Assembly (NCBI RefSeq): GCF_026342835.1
Contig: NZ_JAPEMI010000001.1
Coordinates: 2,114,501-2,178,500, forward strand
Reading direction: 5' to 3'
Length of the DNA: 64,000 nt
Source of the DNA: Streptomyces sp. NBC_00154
GTDB lineage: Bacteria; Actinomycetota; Actinomycetes; Streptomycetales; Streptomycetaceae
Below are positions 1 through 9,468 of this stretch, in pieces; the stretch's first letter is position 1, and every line of letters begins with the position of its first letter. The position numbers and the translations under genes were made by a program. The notes beneath the pieces are model-generated. The model was not told where the DNA came from and made no database searches. It worked only from the letters and a program-made list of their open reading frames with translations.

Positions 1-789
1 GCGCTGCGCGAGCTCCCGGCGCTCGACGCCGCCCACGGCTTCTACATGAACGCGTACGCCACGCTCGGCGTCGATGCCGGGATGCTGCCGCCGCCCGGCC
101 AGGTCTTCGGCGGCGTACGGCACCTGCTGGCCGCCCGCAAGGACGAGCTGGACGAGATGCGCGGCTCCCTGCCGTCCGAGCCGTCCTCCCCTTACGACTC
201 GCACCCGCCGACCGCGGAGCGCGTCGCCCGGATCGAGGCACTGCCGGACGACGGGCGCGCTTCGGAGCCCGTGGAGCCGTCGCTGGGCCTGCTCGCCGAC
301 GCCGAGCGGACGCTCGCAGCCGTCGAGGAGTCGGTGCTGACCCCGGAGGCACTGCGGCTGCGCCGGGTCGACTGGCCGGAGCTCGTGCACGAGTCGATGA
401 CGGTGTACGCCGAGCAGTCGGCGCAGGGGTTCAGCGCGGCGGTCGGCGAGGTGACCGACAGCGACGGCTCGCTGACTGCCACACTCGACGCGATCGACGC
501 GGGTGCGCTGTGGCAGATCGCCGACCGTCTCCCCAAGTCCGACGAGGCCCGCGCCGCGACCGGCCGCGCGGCCCGCGAGTTCGCCAGGCCCCGGCTGCGC
601 GCCGGGCTGCTGCAGCTGACCGGCGGCGACTTCGTACGGCAGGGGCGGGCCCGCTGGCAGCTGTCCTGGACCGACTCCGCGACACTGAAGCTGCCCGAAG
701 GGTACGAGGAGACGCTCCCGGCGGCGCTGGACGCGGCGGTGGCGGACGTGCCGGACACCGAACCGCTGCGCAAACTGCTCGCCCCCTAG
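1..789 (+). CDS. C-terminal part of a probable M48-family metalloprotease (5' end outside the window)
   Basis: The frame is open from the first base to TAG at 787-789, so the true start lies upstream and only about 262 codons are seen. The segment with SPYDSHPPTAERVARIEALP (around bases 190-250) resembles the conserved SHPP-x-ER-x3-L stretch that follows the zinc site in actinobacterial M48 (HtpX/Ste24-like) peptidases. The zinc-binding HExxH is not in the visible part. The rest is a soluble, acidic, alanine-rich C-terminal domain of unknown role, with no membrane segment. The family assignment rests on this one motif and is tentative; otherwise it is a conserved hypothetical. The next gene starts 72 bases downstream on the same strand. 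Confidence 0.55.
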   Translation, partial: ALRELPALDAAHGFYMNAYATLGVDAGMLPPPGQVFGGVRHLLAARKDELDEMRGSLPSEPSSPYDSHPPTAERVARIEALPDDGRASEPVEPSLGLLADAERTLAAVEESVLTPEALRLRRVDWPELVHESMTVYAEQSAQGFSAAVGEVTDSDGSLTATLDAIDAGALWQIADRLPKSDEARAATGRAAREFARPRLRAGLLQLTGGDFVRQGRARWQLSWTDSATLKLPEGYEETLPAALDAAVADVPDTEPLRKLLAP

Positions 790-861
790 CCCGCCTCCGC
801 CTCCACCTCCCACCCTCTATCCCTCCCCGAGCTCACCTTTCTGGATTGGACCGGAACCCCC

Positions 862-2001
862 GTGGCACGACTGATACCCCTGCTGGCGATCGCTCTCGGC
901 GTGTACTTCTGGCTGAAGGCGCGGAAGAAGACGACGGAGTTCGTGGAAGGCGCATCCGGCGCCGCCCCCTCGGCGCCCCGCACGCGCCGCAACCGGAAGT
1001 CCGGCCCGGCGAAGGCCGCCGCGGAGCTCGGCCTCGTACCGGCCGACGAGCTCGACACCGCGCATGCTGCCGCCCCCGACCCGCGCGACGAGGAGATACG
1101 CGCCACCGTCCGGTCCGGGAACTGGCAGGCGGGCGCCGACTTCCTCGCCGACGCGGGCCGGGACTGGCAGGAGCGCTACCGGCGTGCCGGCGTCCTCCAG
1201 GACGAGGCCGCGGCCGACGACACCTGGCTGCTGGCCTGGCGCACCGCACAGCCCAAGGACGCGGGAGCGGCCTTCGTGCACGCCGGCGCGCTGATCAGCG
1301 TCGCCGCGGACATCCGTGGCGCGAAGCAGGCGAAGTACACCACGCAGGAGCAGTTCGCCGGCTTCCACCGGATGATGGCCCTGGCCCGGGAGGCCTGCCA
1401 CGAGGCCCAGGAGCTGGCCGGCGACGACCCGGGCCCGTTCATCGCCGAGATCTCCTGCGCTCTCGGCCTCGGCTACGGGCATGACGACTTCCGCGCGCTG
1501 TGGGCCGAGGTCGAGAAGCGCGACGCCCACCACCTCGCGGCTCATACTTCGGCGCTCCAGTACTGGTGCCGCAAGTGGCGCGGCTCGCACGAGCTCGCCG
1601 AGCGTTTCGCGCGCGAGGCTGCGCAGAGGGGCAGCCCCGGCCGGCTGCTCTCCCTCCTCCCGCTCTACGCCGCCTTCGAGCAGGAGTCGGCGGAGCAGGA
1701 TCTGGACCCGGACGTGTTCTACAAGAGCCCCGAGCTGATCGCCGCGGTCGACGCCTGCCTGATCGACGTGGCCGCCGCCGCGGCCGCCGACCCCGAGGAC
1801 CGGCGGATCGTCCGGGTCCGCCATCTGCTCGCCTGGCTGCTGTACTGGCAGGACCGGTACGAAGCGGCGCTGGAGCAGTACCGCGCGATCGACGGCTACA
1901 TCGACAGCGCCCCGTGGACGTACTCCGGGGACCCGAAGGCGCGCTACGTCCAGTCCCGCGACTTCTGCGCCGCGCAGGTCCTGGCCGCGGGCGGGAACTG
2001 A
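862..2001 (+). CDS. Membrane-anchored hypothetical protein
   Basis: A 379-residue protein starting at GTG 862. An N-terminal hydrophobic segment (about residues 4-18, LIPLLAIALGVYFWLKARKK) followed by basic residues suggests a single membrane anchor with the body in the cytoplasm. A low-complexity Ala/Pro/Arg linker runs to about residue 60. The remaining roughly 300 residues are predicted helical with TPR-like pairs (for example WLLAWRTAQP near 126 and the C-terminal YEAALEQYRAIDGYID). I recognise no enzymatic motif. It follows the protease-like gene on the same strand and may be co-transcribed; the strong hairpin right after its stop ends the unit. Confidence 0.7.
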   Translation: MARLIPLLAIALGVYFWLKARKKTTEFVEGASGAAPSAPRTRRNRKSGPAKAAAELGLVPADELDTAHAAAPDPRDEEIRATVRSGNWQAGADFLADAGRDWQERYRRAGVLQDEAAADDTWLLAWRTAQPKDAGAAFVHAGALISVAADIRGAKQAKYTTQEQFAGFHRMMALAREACHEAQELAGDDPGPFIAEISCALGLGYGHDDFRALWAEVEKRDAHHLAAHTSALQYWCRKWRGSHELAERFAREAAQRGSPGRLLSLLPLYAAFEQESAEQDLDPDVFYKSPELIAAVDACLIDVAAAAAADPEDRRIVRVRHLLAWLLYWQDRYEAALEQYRAIDGYIDSAPWTYSGDPKARYVQSRDFCAAQVLAAGGN

Positions 2002-2010
2002 CCGGTACGG

Positions 2011-2051
2011 ACACTGTGGGGGCGCCGGAATCCCCGGCGCCCCCACAGTGT
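2011..2051. terminator. Perfect 18-bp stem-loop after the membrane-anchored hypothetical gene
   Basis: Arms 2011-2028 and 2034-2051 are exact reverse complements with a 5-base loop. It lies 10 bases after the TGA at 1999-2001. There is no U-tract, as is common in Streptomyces. It sits between convergent genes (msrA ends at 2154 on the other strand) and could act in both directions. Confidence 0.85.
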
Positions 2052-2153
2052 CCCGCCGCCGGCACCCTCTTCGTCCACGGCGGGGCACAAGCACGGCCCA
2101 GCCTCAGAACTTCCGCCCGGTCGGCCTGCCCGACGCCGGGCCGCCTCTCGCGG

Positions 2154-2666
2154 TCAGCCCTCCGCGCGGGCGGGCAGCCGCCATCCCGGACGCGGGAAAT
2201 GGCAGGTGTAACCCTCCGGGTAACGCTCCAGGTAGTCCTGGTGCTCGAGCTCGGCCTCCCAGAAGGGGCCGACCGGCTCGACCTCGGTGACGACCTTGCC
2301 CGGCCACAGTCCGGAGGCGTCCACATCCGCGATCGTGTCCTCGGCGATCCGCTTCTGCTCGTCATCCACGTAGTAGATCGCCGAGCGGTAGCTGAGGCCG
2401 ATGTCGTTGCCCTGACGGTTCTTGGTGCTCGGGTCGTGGATCTGGAAGAACAACTCCAGGATCGCGCGGAAGTCGGTCGTATCGGGGTCGAAAAGGATCT
2501 CAATGGCCTCCGCGTGCGTGCCATGGTTACGGTACGTCGCGTTCGGCACGTCACCGCCGGTGTATCCGACCCGAGTCGCCGTCACGCCCGGCTGCCGGCG
2601 GATCAGGTCCTGCATCCCCCAGAAGCATCCGCCCGCCAGCACGGCCCTCTGCGTCTGCGCCGCCAT
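2154..2666 (-). CDS. msrA: Peptide-methionine (S)-S-oxide reductase MsrA
   Basis: Cytoplasmic repair enzyme that reduces methionine-S-sulfoxide in proteins and free methionine using thioredoxin. The 170-residue protein opens with the catalytic motif AGGCFWG (nucleophile Cys near residue 12), followed by GYTGG, GTHAEA and the family signature GNDIG-x2-YRS. Length is normal for the family. I chose ATG 2666 because it is preceded on the minus strand by GGAGG with good spacing and places GCFWG at the expected position; the reading frame is open further upstream but without homology. It is monocistronic, convergent with the upstream hypothetical gene. Confidence 0.95.
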   Translation of the reverse strand: MAAQTQRAVLAGGCFWGMQDLIRRQPGVTATRVGYTGGDVPNATYRNHGTHAEAIEILFDPDTTDFRAILELFFQIHDPSTKNRQGNDIGLSYRSAIYYVDDEQKRIAEDTIADVDASGLWPGKVVTEVEPVGPFWEAELEHQDYLERYPEGYTCHFPRPGWRLPARAEG

Positions 2667-2817
2667 TGCAGTCCTCCAATTTGTGTCACTCACTCGGGCT
2701 GCTCGGTTCACACACCACCGGCATCCCATGTCCACTTGCTCCAACGCGCGAGGGTTCCAAGCGATTCCGTGCCCGTCCGACCCACCCGACGGGACGGGCA
2801 GAGCCCCTGCCACGGCG

Positions 2818-3402
2818 CTACGCGCCGACGGCCTGCTGACGTCTGCTGCCGCAGGTGGCCAGGCTGCACCACCTTCGCCGACCGCCCTGGTCGAGGAACA
2901 GCCAGCCGCAGTCCTCGCTGGAGCAGGTGCGGATCGTGAGGCGTCGCGGATCAGCGAGCAGTTCCGCGGCGCTGCGGGCCGTGGCGAGGACGGGCAGCCG
3001 CAAGCCGGCGGCCGGGGACAGGCGCCAATGTGCCAGGCCGTCCTCGCCCCGCGTGAACACGGATGTCCTGGCGGCGTCCTGCGCGAGGCCTGCCACCGCC
3101 TTGAAGGCGCGGACGTCCTCCGGATCGGTCAGGCAGGCGTACAGGTTCGTACGGAACCCACGGGCCTCGTCCAGGGCGGCGGTGGCCTCGTCGGGGTGCT
3201 GTTGCGCCTGCTTGAGCAGCCGGGCGACGAGATGGTCCTCCGCCAGGTCCATGTGACCGGCCCACACGGCGAGCGTGGAGTAACTGCGCAGCCAGTCCGA
3301 GCCGGGCAGACCGGGGCCGCCCCAGCCTGCGTAGGTGTTGCAGAATTCCAGCGCCGGATGCCCGCTCGTGCTCCACGGCAGCCACTCCTCGCCGACCCGC
3401 AC
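2818..3402 (-). CDS. CGNR-type zinc-finger (ABATE domain) protein
   Basis: A 194-residue protein from GTG 3402; a TAA at 3430-3432 closes the frame just upstream, so little more could precede it. The N-terminus has the ALEFCNT motif typical of the ABATE domain (usually ALDFVNT), and the C-terminus has a four-cysteine zinc knuckle (C-x4-C ... [10 protein letters not shown]) in which the usual CGNR reads CGSR. Such proteins are putative stress-linked transcription regulators. The gene abuts the end of a truncated SARP fragment on the same strand and lies in a scarred region, so expression is uncertain although the frame is intact. Confidence 0.75.
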   Translation of the reverse strand: MRVGEEWLPWSTSGHPALEFCNTYAGWGGPGLPGSDWLRSYSTLAVWAGHMDLAEDHLVARLLKQAQQHPDEATAALDEARGFRTNLYACLTDPEDVRAFKAVAGLAQDAARTSVFTRGEDGLAHWRLSPAAGLRLPVLATARSAAELLADPRRLTIRTCSSEDCGWLFLDQGGRRRWCSLATCGSRRQQAVGA

Positions 3403-3424
3403 CGCGTACAGGGGCGCGGCCGGC

Positions 3425-3886
3425 CGGTCTTAGCCGGGGGTCACCCTGCAGGATCCGGTCGTGCAGCGTCATCAGCTCGGTGCCCGGTTCGATGCCCAGC
3501 TCGGTCACCAGCACCTGACGCGTATGCCGGTAGAGCTGGAGGGCATCGGCCTGGCGGCCGCTGCGGTACAGGGCGGTCATCTGGGCGACGACGAGCCGTT
3601 CACGCCCCGGAAGTTCCTGGGCCAGTGGCGTCAGATCCGCCACGACCCGTTCGTGCAGACCCATGGTGAGCTGGGCCTCGGCCCGCTGCTCCAGAGCGGA
3701 CAGGCGCAGCTCACCCAGCCGGCCGCCGAGCCGGTCGCGCAGCTCGTCGTCGACCACGTCGGCGAGCAGCGGGCCACGCCAGAGCCCCAGCGCCTGGTCG
3801 TAGCGGCGCACCCGCTCCCCGGGATCGCCGGTGACGGCGGCCTGCCGGACGAGGGTGAGGAACTCCTGCGCGTCGATCACCGACAC
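3425..3886 (-). pseudogene. Truncated SARP-family regulator: bacterial transcriptional activator domain (BTAD) only
   Basis: About 154 codons match the TPR-like BTAD of Streptomyces antibiotic regulatory proteins: DAQEF at the start, LGLWRGPLLADV, LYRSGRQADALQLYR and TELGIEPGTEL near the end. The preceding winged-helix DNA-binding domain is missing: the frame is closed by TAG at 3896-3898, and the DNA upstream encodes an unrelated protein on the other strand. Downstream of about 3425 the frame runs on, out of phase, through the CGNR gene without homology. It looks like a deletion remnant and could not bind DNA on its own. Confidence 0.75.
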
Positions 3887-4127
3887 CGGCGCCTTCTACG
3901 ACGCGGACGTCAGCGGCCGGGCCATTGTCGAATACCGCACCGACGGTTCCCAGTTCTGGTCCGTGCGCGGCCCCGTGCTGGTGGGCTTCGGGGAGAACGG
4001 GGGCACCTTGCCGCGCGGCCTCTACGCCATCGACGGTGTGTACACCATGAACATCAGCGCCACCGGCTACAAGACCGTGACCATGGCGCACGGCACGAGT
4101 GACGACCTCTGCGCCCGCATCGGCTGA
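3880..4127 (+). pseudogene. 3' fragment of an unrecognised gene
   Basis: From about 3880 to the TGA at 4125-4127 the plus strand encodes a stretch that reads like a genuine protein (ITDTGAFYDADVSGRAIVEY onward, ending ...DDLCARIG). The roughly 17 codons between the first available ATG (3831) and this point are antisense to the BTAD fragment and look spurious. No start codon or ribosome site fits, so I read this as the tail of a gene whose 5' part was lost at the same breakpoint that truncated the SARP gene. I do not recognise the family; the beta-rich sequence could be from a secreted protein. Confidence 0.45.
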
Positions 4128-4250
4128 ACTCGCCCCCTGTTGCCCGGCGGACCGGTGCGCGCTCGGTCCGCAGTTCCGGCCGCGACGGCCGGGCGACCTC
4201 GGCCAAGGCGGGCCGGTACGCTCGCGGACGTGGACGCCGAGGGGGCACCG

Positions 4251-4703
4251 ATGCGCAAGTACCGCACGGACGACAGGGAGATCCCTGCTCTGACCGGGCG
4301 CCCCTGGTGGGCGGCCAACGAAGTCCTGGCGTTCGTAGTGGAGTTGGCGGCGCTGGCCTGTCTGTCCTGGTGGGGCTTCCACGCCGGTGGCGGCAACCTG
4401 GCCCGGCAACTGCTGCTGGCCTTCGCAATCCCCGCGCTCGCCATCGCCCTGTGGGGTCTGTTCGCCGCGCCACGCGCCCGGATCCGGCTGCCGCTGGCGG
4501 GCGTCCTCTCGGTCAAAGCCGTGGTGCTGGGCGGCGGCGCCTTCGGGCTGTATCGGGTCGGCCACCCGGCGGCCGCGGTGGCGCTCGCCGTCGTGATGGT
4601 CGCGAACACCGGCCTGGCGGAAACCTTTCGGCACAAGCCGGCGCCCGGGAAGCCGCACCACCCCCGGCCTCGGGCGGATGATGCGGCAGAACACGACGGA
4701 TGA
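4251..4703 (+). CDS. YrdB-like (DUF2568) small membrane protein
   Basis: A 150-residue integral membrane protein with about four hydrophobic segments: NEVLAFVVELAALACLSWW (residues about 20-40), LLLAFAIPALAIALWGLFA, a third around residues 83-100 and VALAVVMVANTGLAETF. The pattern and length fit the YrdB/DUF2568 family of unknown function. I start it at ATG 4251, preceded by GAGGGGG at about 6 bases; an upstream in-frame ATG at 4140 would add a low-complexity Arg/Pro/Ala leader without homology. The C-terminal tail is hydrophilic and probably cytoplasmic. Confidence 0.75.
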   Translation: MRKYRTDDREIPALTGRPWWAANEVLAFVVELAALACLSWWGFHAGGGNLARQLLLAFAIPALAIALWGLFAAPRARIRLPLAGVLSVKAVVLGGGAFGLYRVGHPAAAVALAVVMVANTGLAETFRHKPAPGKPHHPRPRADDAAEHDG

Positions 4704-4770
4704 GCGGGTAGGTGTCACGCTTCGCGCGGGGGCCGAGCTGCGGACCGTACGGGCTCCGGGCCGGCCGTCG

Positions 4771-5127
4771 TCAGCCGATGACCGGCGGGGCCGCCGCCCG
4801 CATCGCGGCCGCGGTCGCCGACGCGTCGTACTCCGGTCCGACACCCTCGACGAGCACCACGTCGCCCGCCATGTTCCGCGTCCGCAGCGGCAGCAGCTCC
4901 TGGTAGGCGGCCGACTCGTACCAGCCGCGGGCGGCCGCCAGGTCGGGGAAGCCGATGATGACGAGCGCGCCCGGCCAGTCGCCCTCGACGACCTCGACCT
5001 GGGTGCCATGGACGAGGAACCGGCCGCCGAACGGGTCCATGGTCGACTGGATGCGTTCGATGTACGTGAGAACCTCCTCGCCGGGGTGGGCGGCGGGGTG
5101 CAGGTGGCCCATGGCGTATGCGGTCAT
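4771..5127 (-). CDS. DUF1330 domain protein
   Basis: A 118-residue protein with a ferredoxin-like dimeric alpha/beta barrel signature typical of DUF1330: TYIERIQSTMDPFGGRFLVHG, then WPGALVIIGFPD, WYESAAYQEL and NMAGDVVLVEG. These proteins form small homodimers related to EthD/antibiotic monooxygenase folds; the substrate is unknown. ATG 5127 is preceded by GGAGGG on the minus strand. It appears to be a single-gene unit. Confidence 0.8.
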   Translation of the reverse strand: MTAYAMGHLHPAAHPGEEVLTYIERIQSTMDPFGGRFLVHGTQVEVVEGDWPGALVIIGFPDLAAARGWYESAAYQELLPLRTRNMAGDVVLVEGVGPEYDASATAAAMRAAAPPVIG

Positions 5128-5230
5128 GGTGTCGCCCTCCGGATCTGCGTGCTGCGGTGGTTCCGTCAGCCGGTGTGCCCCATGCTGCCCGCGGGCGTAG
5201 GGACCGTCGATTACCTGAGAGGTAGGGGGC

Positions 5231-5743
5231 TCAGTCGTTGATGCCCAGGTCCTCCCGCATCAGTCTCCGCATGGTGTCGAGGTGCGGGTCCGCCGCCTTG
5301 AGTTTCTCCAGGACCCTTTCGACGCTCTCGCCGTCGCGGGCCAGGCCGCGGTCGAGGCGTTTGATGGCCGCGTCACTGTTCGCGAGGACCCGGTTGAGGT
5401 CGCGGGACGCCTGCAGGATGCGCTCGGGGACGATCATCTGCGCCTCGGCGTAGCGGTCGCGGTGGTCGAGGCGGGCCTCTTCGAGCTGGGCGCGTTCCTG
5501 CTCGGTGTAGACGCGGTCCCTGATCCGGTGGAGGGCGTCCTTGAGGAGGGTGTGGAACTGCCGGGAGGCCCGGTTCATGGCCGTGTACTGGGCGCGGCGC
5601 TCCTCGAACCTCCGCCGCTTGTCGGCAAGTTCGGCCTCGTCGGCGCGCTGCCGCGCGGTCAGCCGCTGGGCGAGCATCGGGGCGAACAGGGTGCCCAGCA
5701 CGCCGACGACTGCGGTGATCATGGCGGTGATGGCAGCGGTCAT
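5231..5743 (-). CDS. Membrane-anchored coiled-coil hypothetical protein
   Basis: A 170-residue protein with an N-terminal hydrophobic segment (residues about 3-25, AAITAMITAVVGVLGTLFAP) followed by a long charged helical region rich in Arg, Glu, Gln and Lys (about residues 28-165), consistent with a coiled coil. I recognise no domain. The topology (short N-terminal anchor, cytoplasmic helical body) is seen in many small actinobacterial proteins. A strong hairpin separates it from the ABC transporter operon upstream. Confidence 0.65.
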   Translation of the reverse strand: MTAAITAMITAVVGVLGTLFAPMLAQRLTARQRADEAELADKRRRFEERRAQYTAMNRASRQFHTLLKDALHRIRDRVYTEQERAQLEEARLDHRDRYAEAQMIVPERILQASRDLNRVLANSDAAIKRLDRGLARDGESVERVLEKLKAADPHLDTMRRLMREDLGIND

Positions 5744-5776
5744 GGGTGTGAGATTAGTGCGATGAACGAACGGGGC

Positions 5777-5820
5777 GCGGGGCGGCGGCTACGGAGTCGA
5801 CTCCGTAGCCGCCGCCCCGC
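5777..5820. terminator. Perfect 22-bp inverted repeat after the ABC exporter operon
   Basis: Arms 5777-5798 and 5799-5820 are exact reverse complements with no spacer; the physical loop would use the central GTCGAC bases. It lies 26 bases past the stop of the ABC ATPase gene (5846, minus strand) and is the probable operon terminator. Confidence 0.85.
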
Positions 5821-5845
5821 GCAGGGGAGGCCGATGGGGCCTGCG

Positions 5846-6529
<684 letters not shown>

Positions 6530-6574
6530 GGGTCAACTCCTGCTGGAACAGAGGGGGTGGGACGCCCGGGCGGG

Positions 6575-8032
6575 CTATTCGACGCGGCGCAGCGCATCCG
6601 CGGGACGCAGCCGGGAGGCCCGCCAGCCGCCGAAGGCACCCGCGATCAGCCCGCCCGCCACGGCCAGCGCGACGGCGGTCAGGATGATGGAGAGGGAGAC
6701 CGGTGCGGTCAGCGCGATGTCGATGGACTTGGCCGCGGCCTGCCGGCCGGGTCCTGCCATGCCGCCGCCGAGCATGCCGCCACCACCGCCGCCGCCCGAG
6801 CCTCCGAGCTGTGCGGTGAGCGTGGGGCTGATCGCGGTCACGACGTACGCACCGGCGAGACCGACCGCGATACCGAGGACACCGCCCATCAGACCGTTGA
6901 CGAGGGCCTCGCCGACGACCTGGCGGGTGACCCGGCCGCTCTTCCAGCCGAGCGCCTTCAGCGTGCCGAACTCCCGCACCCGGCGGCTGACCGCGGAGGA
7001 GGTGAGCAGCCCGGCCACCAGGAAGGCGGCGATGAGGACGGCGATCGACAGCCACTTGCCGACGCTGGAGGCCAGGTCGGACGCGGTGGAAAGGGAGCCG
7101 GAGACCGTGTCGGCGAGGTCCGCGGAGGTGGTGACCGTCGTGCCCGAGATGTTCTTCTGGATGGCGGACTTGACGTGGTCGATCTGCTGCGAGTCCGCGG
7201 CCTTGACGTAGACCGTGGTGACCTTGTTCTTGGAGTCGGCGAGGGTCTGCGCCTGCTTCAGCGGGATGTAGAGGTTGGCGGCCGCGTCGCCGCTGTCCGC
7301 CGTCGAGACGCCGACGATCTTGTACTTGGTCCCCGAGACGGTCACGGTCTTGCCGACCGCGAGCTTCTTCTCCTTGGCGTACGCGGCGTCGACGACCGCG
7401 ACCTTCGCGTCGGTCTCGGTGGCCTTGAACGCACGGCCCTTGGTGATCTTCGACGAGGTCAACGGGCCGAGGTCCTGCTTGGTGACGTCGGTGCCGTACA
7501 CGGTGTACGAGTTGACGTCGAACGAGGCGCCACCGCCCCTGACTTCACCCTGCGGCTGCGTGCTGCCGCCCCGGCCGCCGGGGCCGGCCGTGCCACCGGT
7601 CCCGTTCTGCTTGAACTCGCCGCGCTTGAACTGGCCGTCCACCTTCAGGACGGTCAGGCTGAGTCCGCCGACGGCGTCCGCGACGCCGTCCTGCGTGCCG
7701 ACCTTGTCGACGGTGGTGGCGGACAGCGTCTGGAAGCCCTGGACCATGACCCGGTCCGAACTCTGCTTCGCGTCGTCGTCGTTGTCCTTGGCGTCGAACT
7801 CGAACCGGGGCCGCTGGGTGCCGGAGCCCGATGCGGCGGCGGCCTTGGTGACCGTCATGTCCGTGCCGAGGCCGTACAGCGATTCCAGGACCTTGTCCTG
7901 GGCCTTGCTCATGCCGGAGGAGACCGAACTGACGATGATGACCAGCGCAATACCGAGGGCGAGCCCCGAGGCGACGACCAGCGCCGCCTTTCTGCGGCGG
8001 CGCAGCTCGCGCCGGAGATAGGTGAAGAACAT
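6575..8032 (-). CDS. FtsX/MacB-like ABC transporter permease
   Basis: A 485-residue permease with MacB topology: one N-terminal transmembrane helix (about residues 16-38), a large extracytoplasmic domain (about 45-320) and three C-terminal helices (starting near SIAVLIAAFLVAGLL, VLGIAVGLAGAYVVTAI and LSIILTAVALAVAGGLIAG). The ABC signature EFGTLKALGWKSGRVTRQV, the coupling segment of the family, is present, and a glycine-rich insert (SGGGGGGGML) sits before the last helix pair. It pairs with the ATPase at 5846-6529. Substrate unknown; such pairs in Streptomyces are often induced by envelope-acting compounds through two-component systems. Confidence 0.88.
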   Translation of the reverse strand: MFFTYLRRELRRRRKAALVVASGLALGIALVIIVSSVSSGMSKAQDKVLESLYGLGTDMTVTKAAAASGSGTQRPRFEFDAKDNDDDAKQSSDRVMVQGFQTLSATTVDKVGTQDGVADAVGGLSLTVLKVDGQFKRGEFKQNGTGGTAGPGGRGGSTQPQGEVRGGGASFDVNSYTVYGTDVTKQDLGPLTSSKITKGRAFKATETDAKVAVVDAAYAKEKKLAVGKTVTVSGTKYKIVGVSTADSGDAAANLYIPLKQAQTLADSKNKVTTVYVKAADSQQIDHVKSAIQKNISGTTVTTSADLADTVSGSLSTASDLASSVGKWLSIAVLIAAFLVAGLLTSSAVSRRVREFGTLKALGWKSGRVTRQVVGEALVNGLMGGVLGIAVGLAGAYVVTAISPTLTAQLGGSGGGGGGGMLGGGMAGPGRQAAAKSIDIALTAPVSLSIILTAVALAVAGGLIAGAFGGWRASRLRPADALRRVE

Positions 8033-8076
8033 GGCGCGAGGCTATGAACCGGTCGTGATGGCGAGTTAAGGCCCGC

Positions 8077-8093
8077 ATGAGATCCCGATGAGA
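8077..8093. promoter_or_regulatory. Direct repeat ATGAGA-n5-ATGAGA upstream of the ABC exporter operon
   Basis: ATGAGA at 8077-8082 and 8088-8093 are spaced 11 bp start to start, one helical turn, as in many OmpR/PhoB-type response regulator sites. The repeat lies 45-61 bp upstream of the permease start (8032, minus strand), where an activator would bind. The responsible regulator is not in the window. Confidence 0.45.
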
Positions 8094-8107
8094 ACGGCTA
8101 CGAACGC

Positions 8108-8151
8108 CACAGGGCGGTGGCACCGGGGGATCCGGGTGCCGCCGCCCTGTG
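8108..8151. terminator. 17-bp stem-loop after the L,D-transpeptidase lipoprotein gene
   Basis: Arms 8108-8124 and 8135-8151 pair over 17 bp with one G-T wobble. The hairpin is 52 bases past the stop of the gene at 8203 (minus strand) and upstream of the ABC exporter promoter. Confidence 0.8.
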
Positions 8152-8202
8152 TACGTAAGGGACTTCGGGGTGATGAAGTTGCTGCGTGAACCTCCCGCGG
8201 GG

Positions 8203-9468
8203 TCAGACCGCGGAGTCCGCCTGCCATTCGGCCCAGCTCATGTTCCAGCCGTTGAGGCCGTTGTCGGGCGTGATGGTCTTGTCGGGGGAGTTCTTGACGA
8301 TGACCACGTCGCCGACCATGGAGTTGTTGTAGAACCAGGCGGCGGGCTGCTTGTCGTCGCCCGCACCCTTCACATCGGCGAGGCCGACACAGCCGTGGCT
8401 GGTGTTGGCGCTGCCGAAGACCGACGGCGCACCCCAGTAGTTGCCGTGGATGAAGGTGCCCGACTGGGACAGCCGCATGGCGTGCGGCACGTCCTTGATG
8501 TCGTACTCACCCTTGCCGTCGTCGTCGGTGAAGCCGACCGTCGCACCGTTCATCCGGGTCTCCTTGAACTTCTCGGAGATGACCATCTGACCGTTGTACG
8601 TCGGGTTGTCGGGGGAACCGGCAGAGATCGGGATCGTCTTGATCGTCTTGCCGTCCTGGGTGACGGTCATGGTGTGCGTCGACGCGTCGACCGTCGAGAC
8701 CTGGTTGCGGCCGACCTTGAAGGTGACCGTCTTCTGCTGCACGCCGTAGACGCCGTCCGCGCCCTCGACGCCGTCGAGCGCCAGCTTCAGCGTGACGGTG
8801 GAGCCGCCCGTCCAGTACTGCTCGGGTCGCAGGTCGAGACGCTGCGAGTTGAACCAGTGACCGACGACCTGCTGGCCGCTGCTGGACGTCACGGTGATTC
8901 CGGCCTGGACGGCCTTCCGGTCCGTGATCGGCTTGTTGAAGTTGATCGAGACCGGCATGCCGACACCGACCGTGGAGCCGTCCTCGGGGGTGAAGTTCCC
9001 GATGAAGCTGTTGGCGGGCGACACGGTGGTGAACGACGCGTTCTCGTGCGCCTCGCGGCCCTTGGTGTCCTCGGCCGTCGCGTTGATCTTGTACGTGGTC
9101 GAGCGCTCGAGCTGCGCGTTCGGCTGCCAGCTGGTGCCGTCGGCGGCCAGGGTGCCGGGGACGCTCGCGCCGGCCGACGTGGTCATGGTGACCTGGGTCA
9201 GCTTGCCCTTGGTGACGGTGACCTTCGCGGCGTTGTTGATGCTGGCGTTGGTCGCGCCGTTCTTCGGCGAGATCGCTATCTGAGCCTGAGACGCGTCCTC
9301 GGCCGCTGCCTTGTCGACTGCCGCCGCCTGAGACTTCTTCGAGCTCTCGTCGCTGCCCGAGCCCGTACCTTCGCTGCAGGCAGTGAGCACGAGCACGCCG
9401 CCGAGCAGGGCGGACGCGGCCATCAGGCCCTTGCGCCGCTTGCTGTCCGTCATCACACGCTTCTCCAT
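8203..9468 (-). CDS. L,D-transpeptidase lipoprotein with Ig-like domains
   Basis: Exported lipoprotein that should form or exchange 3-3 crosslinks in peptidoglycan. A signal peptide (basic start, then LMAASALLGGVLVLTAC) ends in the lipobox LTAC. It is followed by a Ser/Gly/Lys linker, two Ig-like domains of the mycobacterial Ldt type (about residues 65-270, including FTPEDGSTVGVGMPVSI) and a YkuD catalytic domain with the HG-x-YW...SHGCVGL motif (nucleophile Cys). It ends in a tryptophan-rich tail (NGWNMSWAEWQ). I start it at ATG 9468 with GGGGGA upstream; ATG 9453 or 9486 are possible and also leave a valid signal peptide. Confidence 0.9.
   Translation of the reverse strand: MEKRVMTDSKRRKGLMAASALLGGVLVLTACSEGTGSGSDESSKKSQAAAVDKAAAEDASQAQIAISPKNGATNASINNAAKVTVTKGKLTQVTMTTSAGASVPGTLAADGTSWQPNAQLERSTTYKINATAEDTKGREAHENASFTTVSPANSFIGNFTPEDGSTVGVGMPVSINFNKPITDRKAVQAGITVTSSSGQQVVGHWFNSQRLDLRPEQYWTGGSTVTLKLALDGVEGADGVYGVQQKTVTFKVGRNQVSTVDASTHTMTVTQDGKTIKTIPISAGSPDNPTYNGQMVISEKFKETRMNGATVGFTDDDGKGEYDIKDVPHAMRLSQSGTFIHGNYWGAPSVFGSANTSHGCVGLADVKGAGDDKQPAAWFYNNSMVGDVVIVKNSPDKTITPDNGLNGWNMSWAEWQADSAV

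Noticed and set aside
2951..3424. Continuation of the SARP frame past its activation domain
   Set aside because: Out of phase with the CGNR gene and without homology after DPRLRP; the SARP part ends at about 3425.
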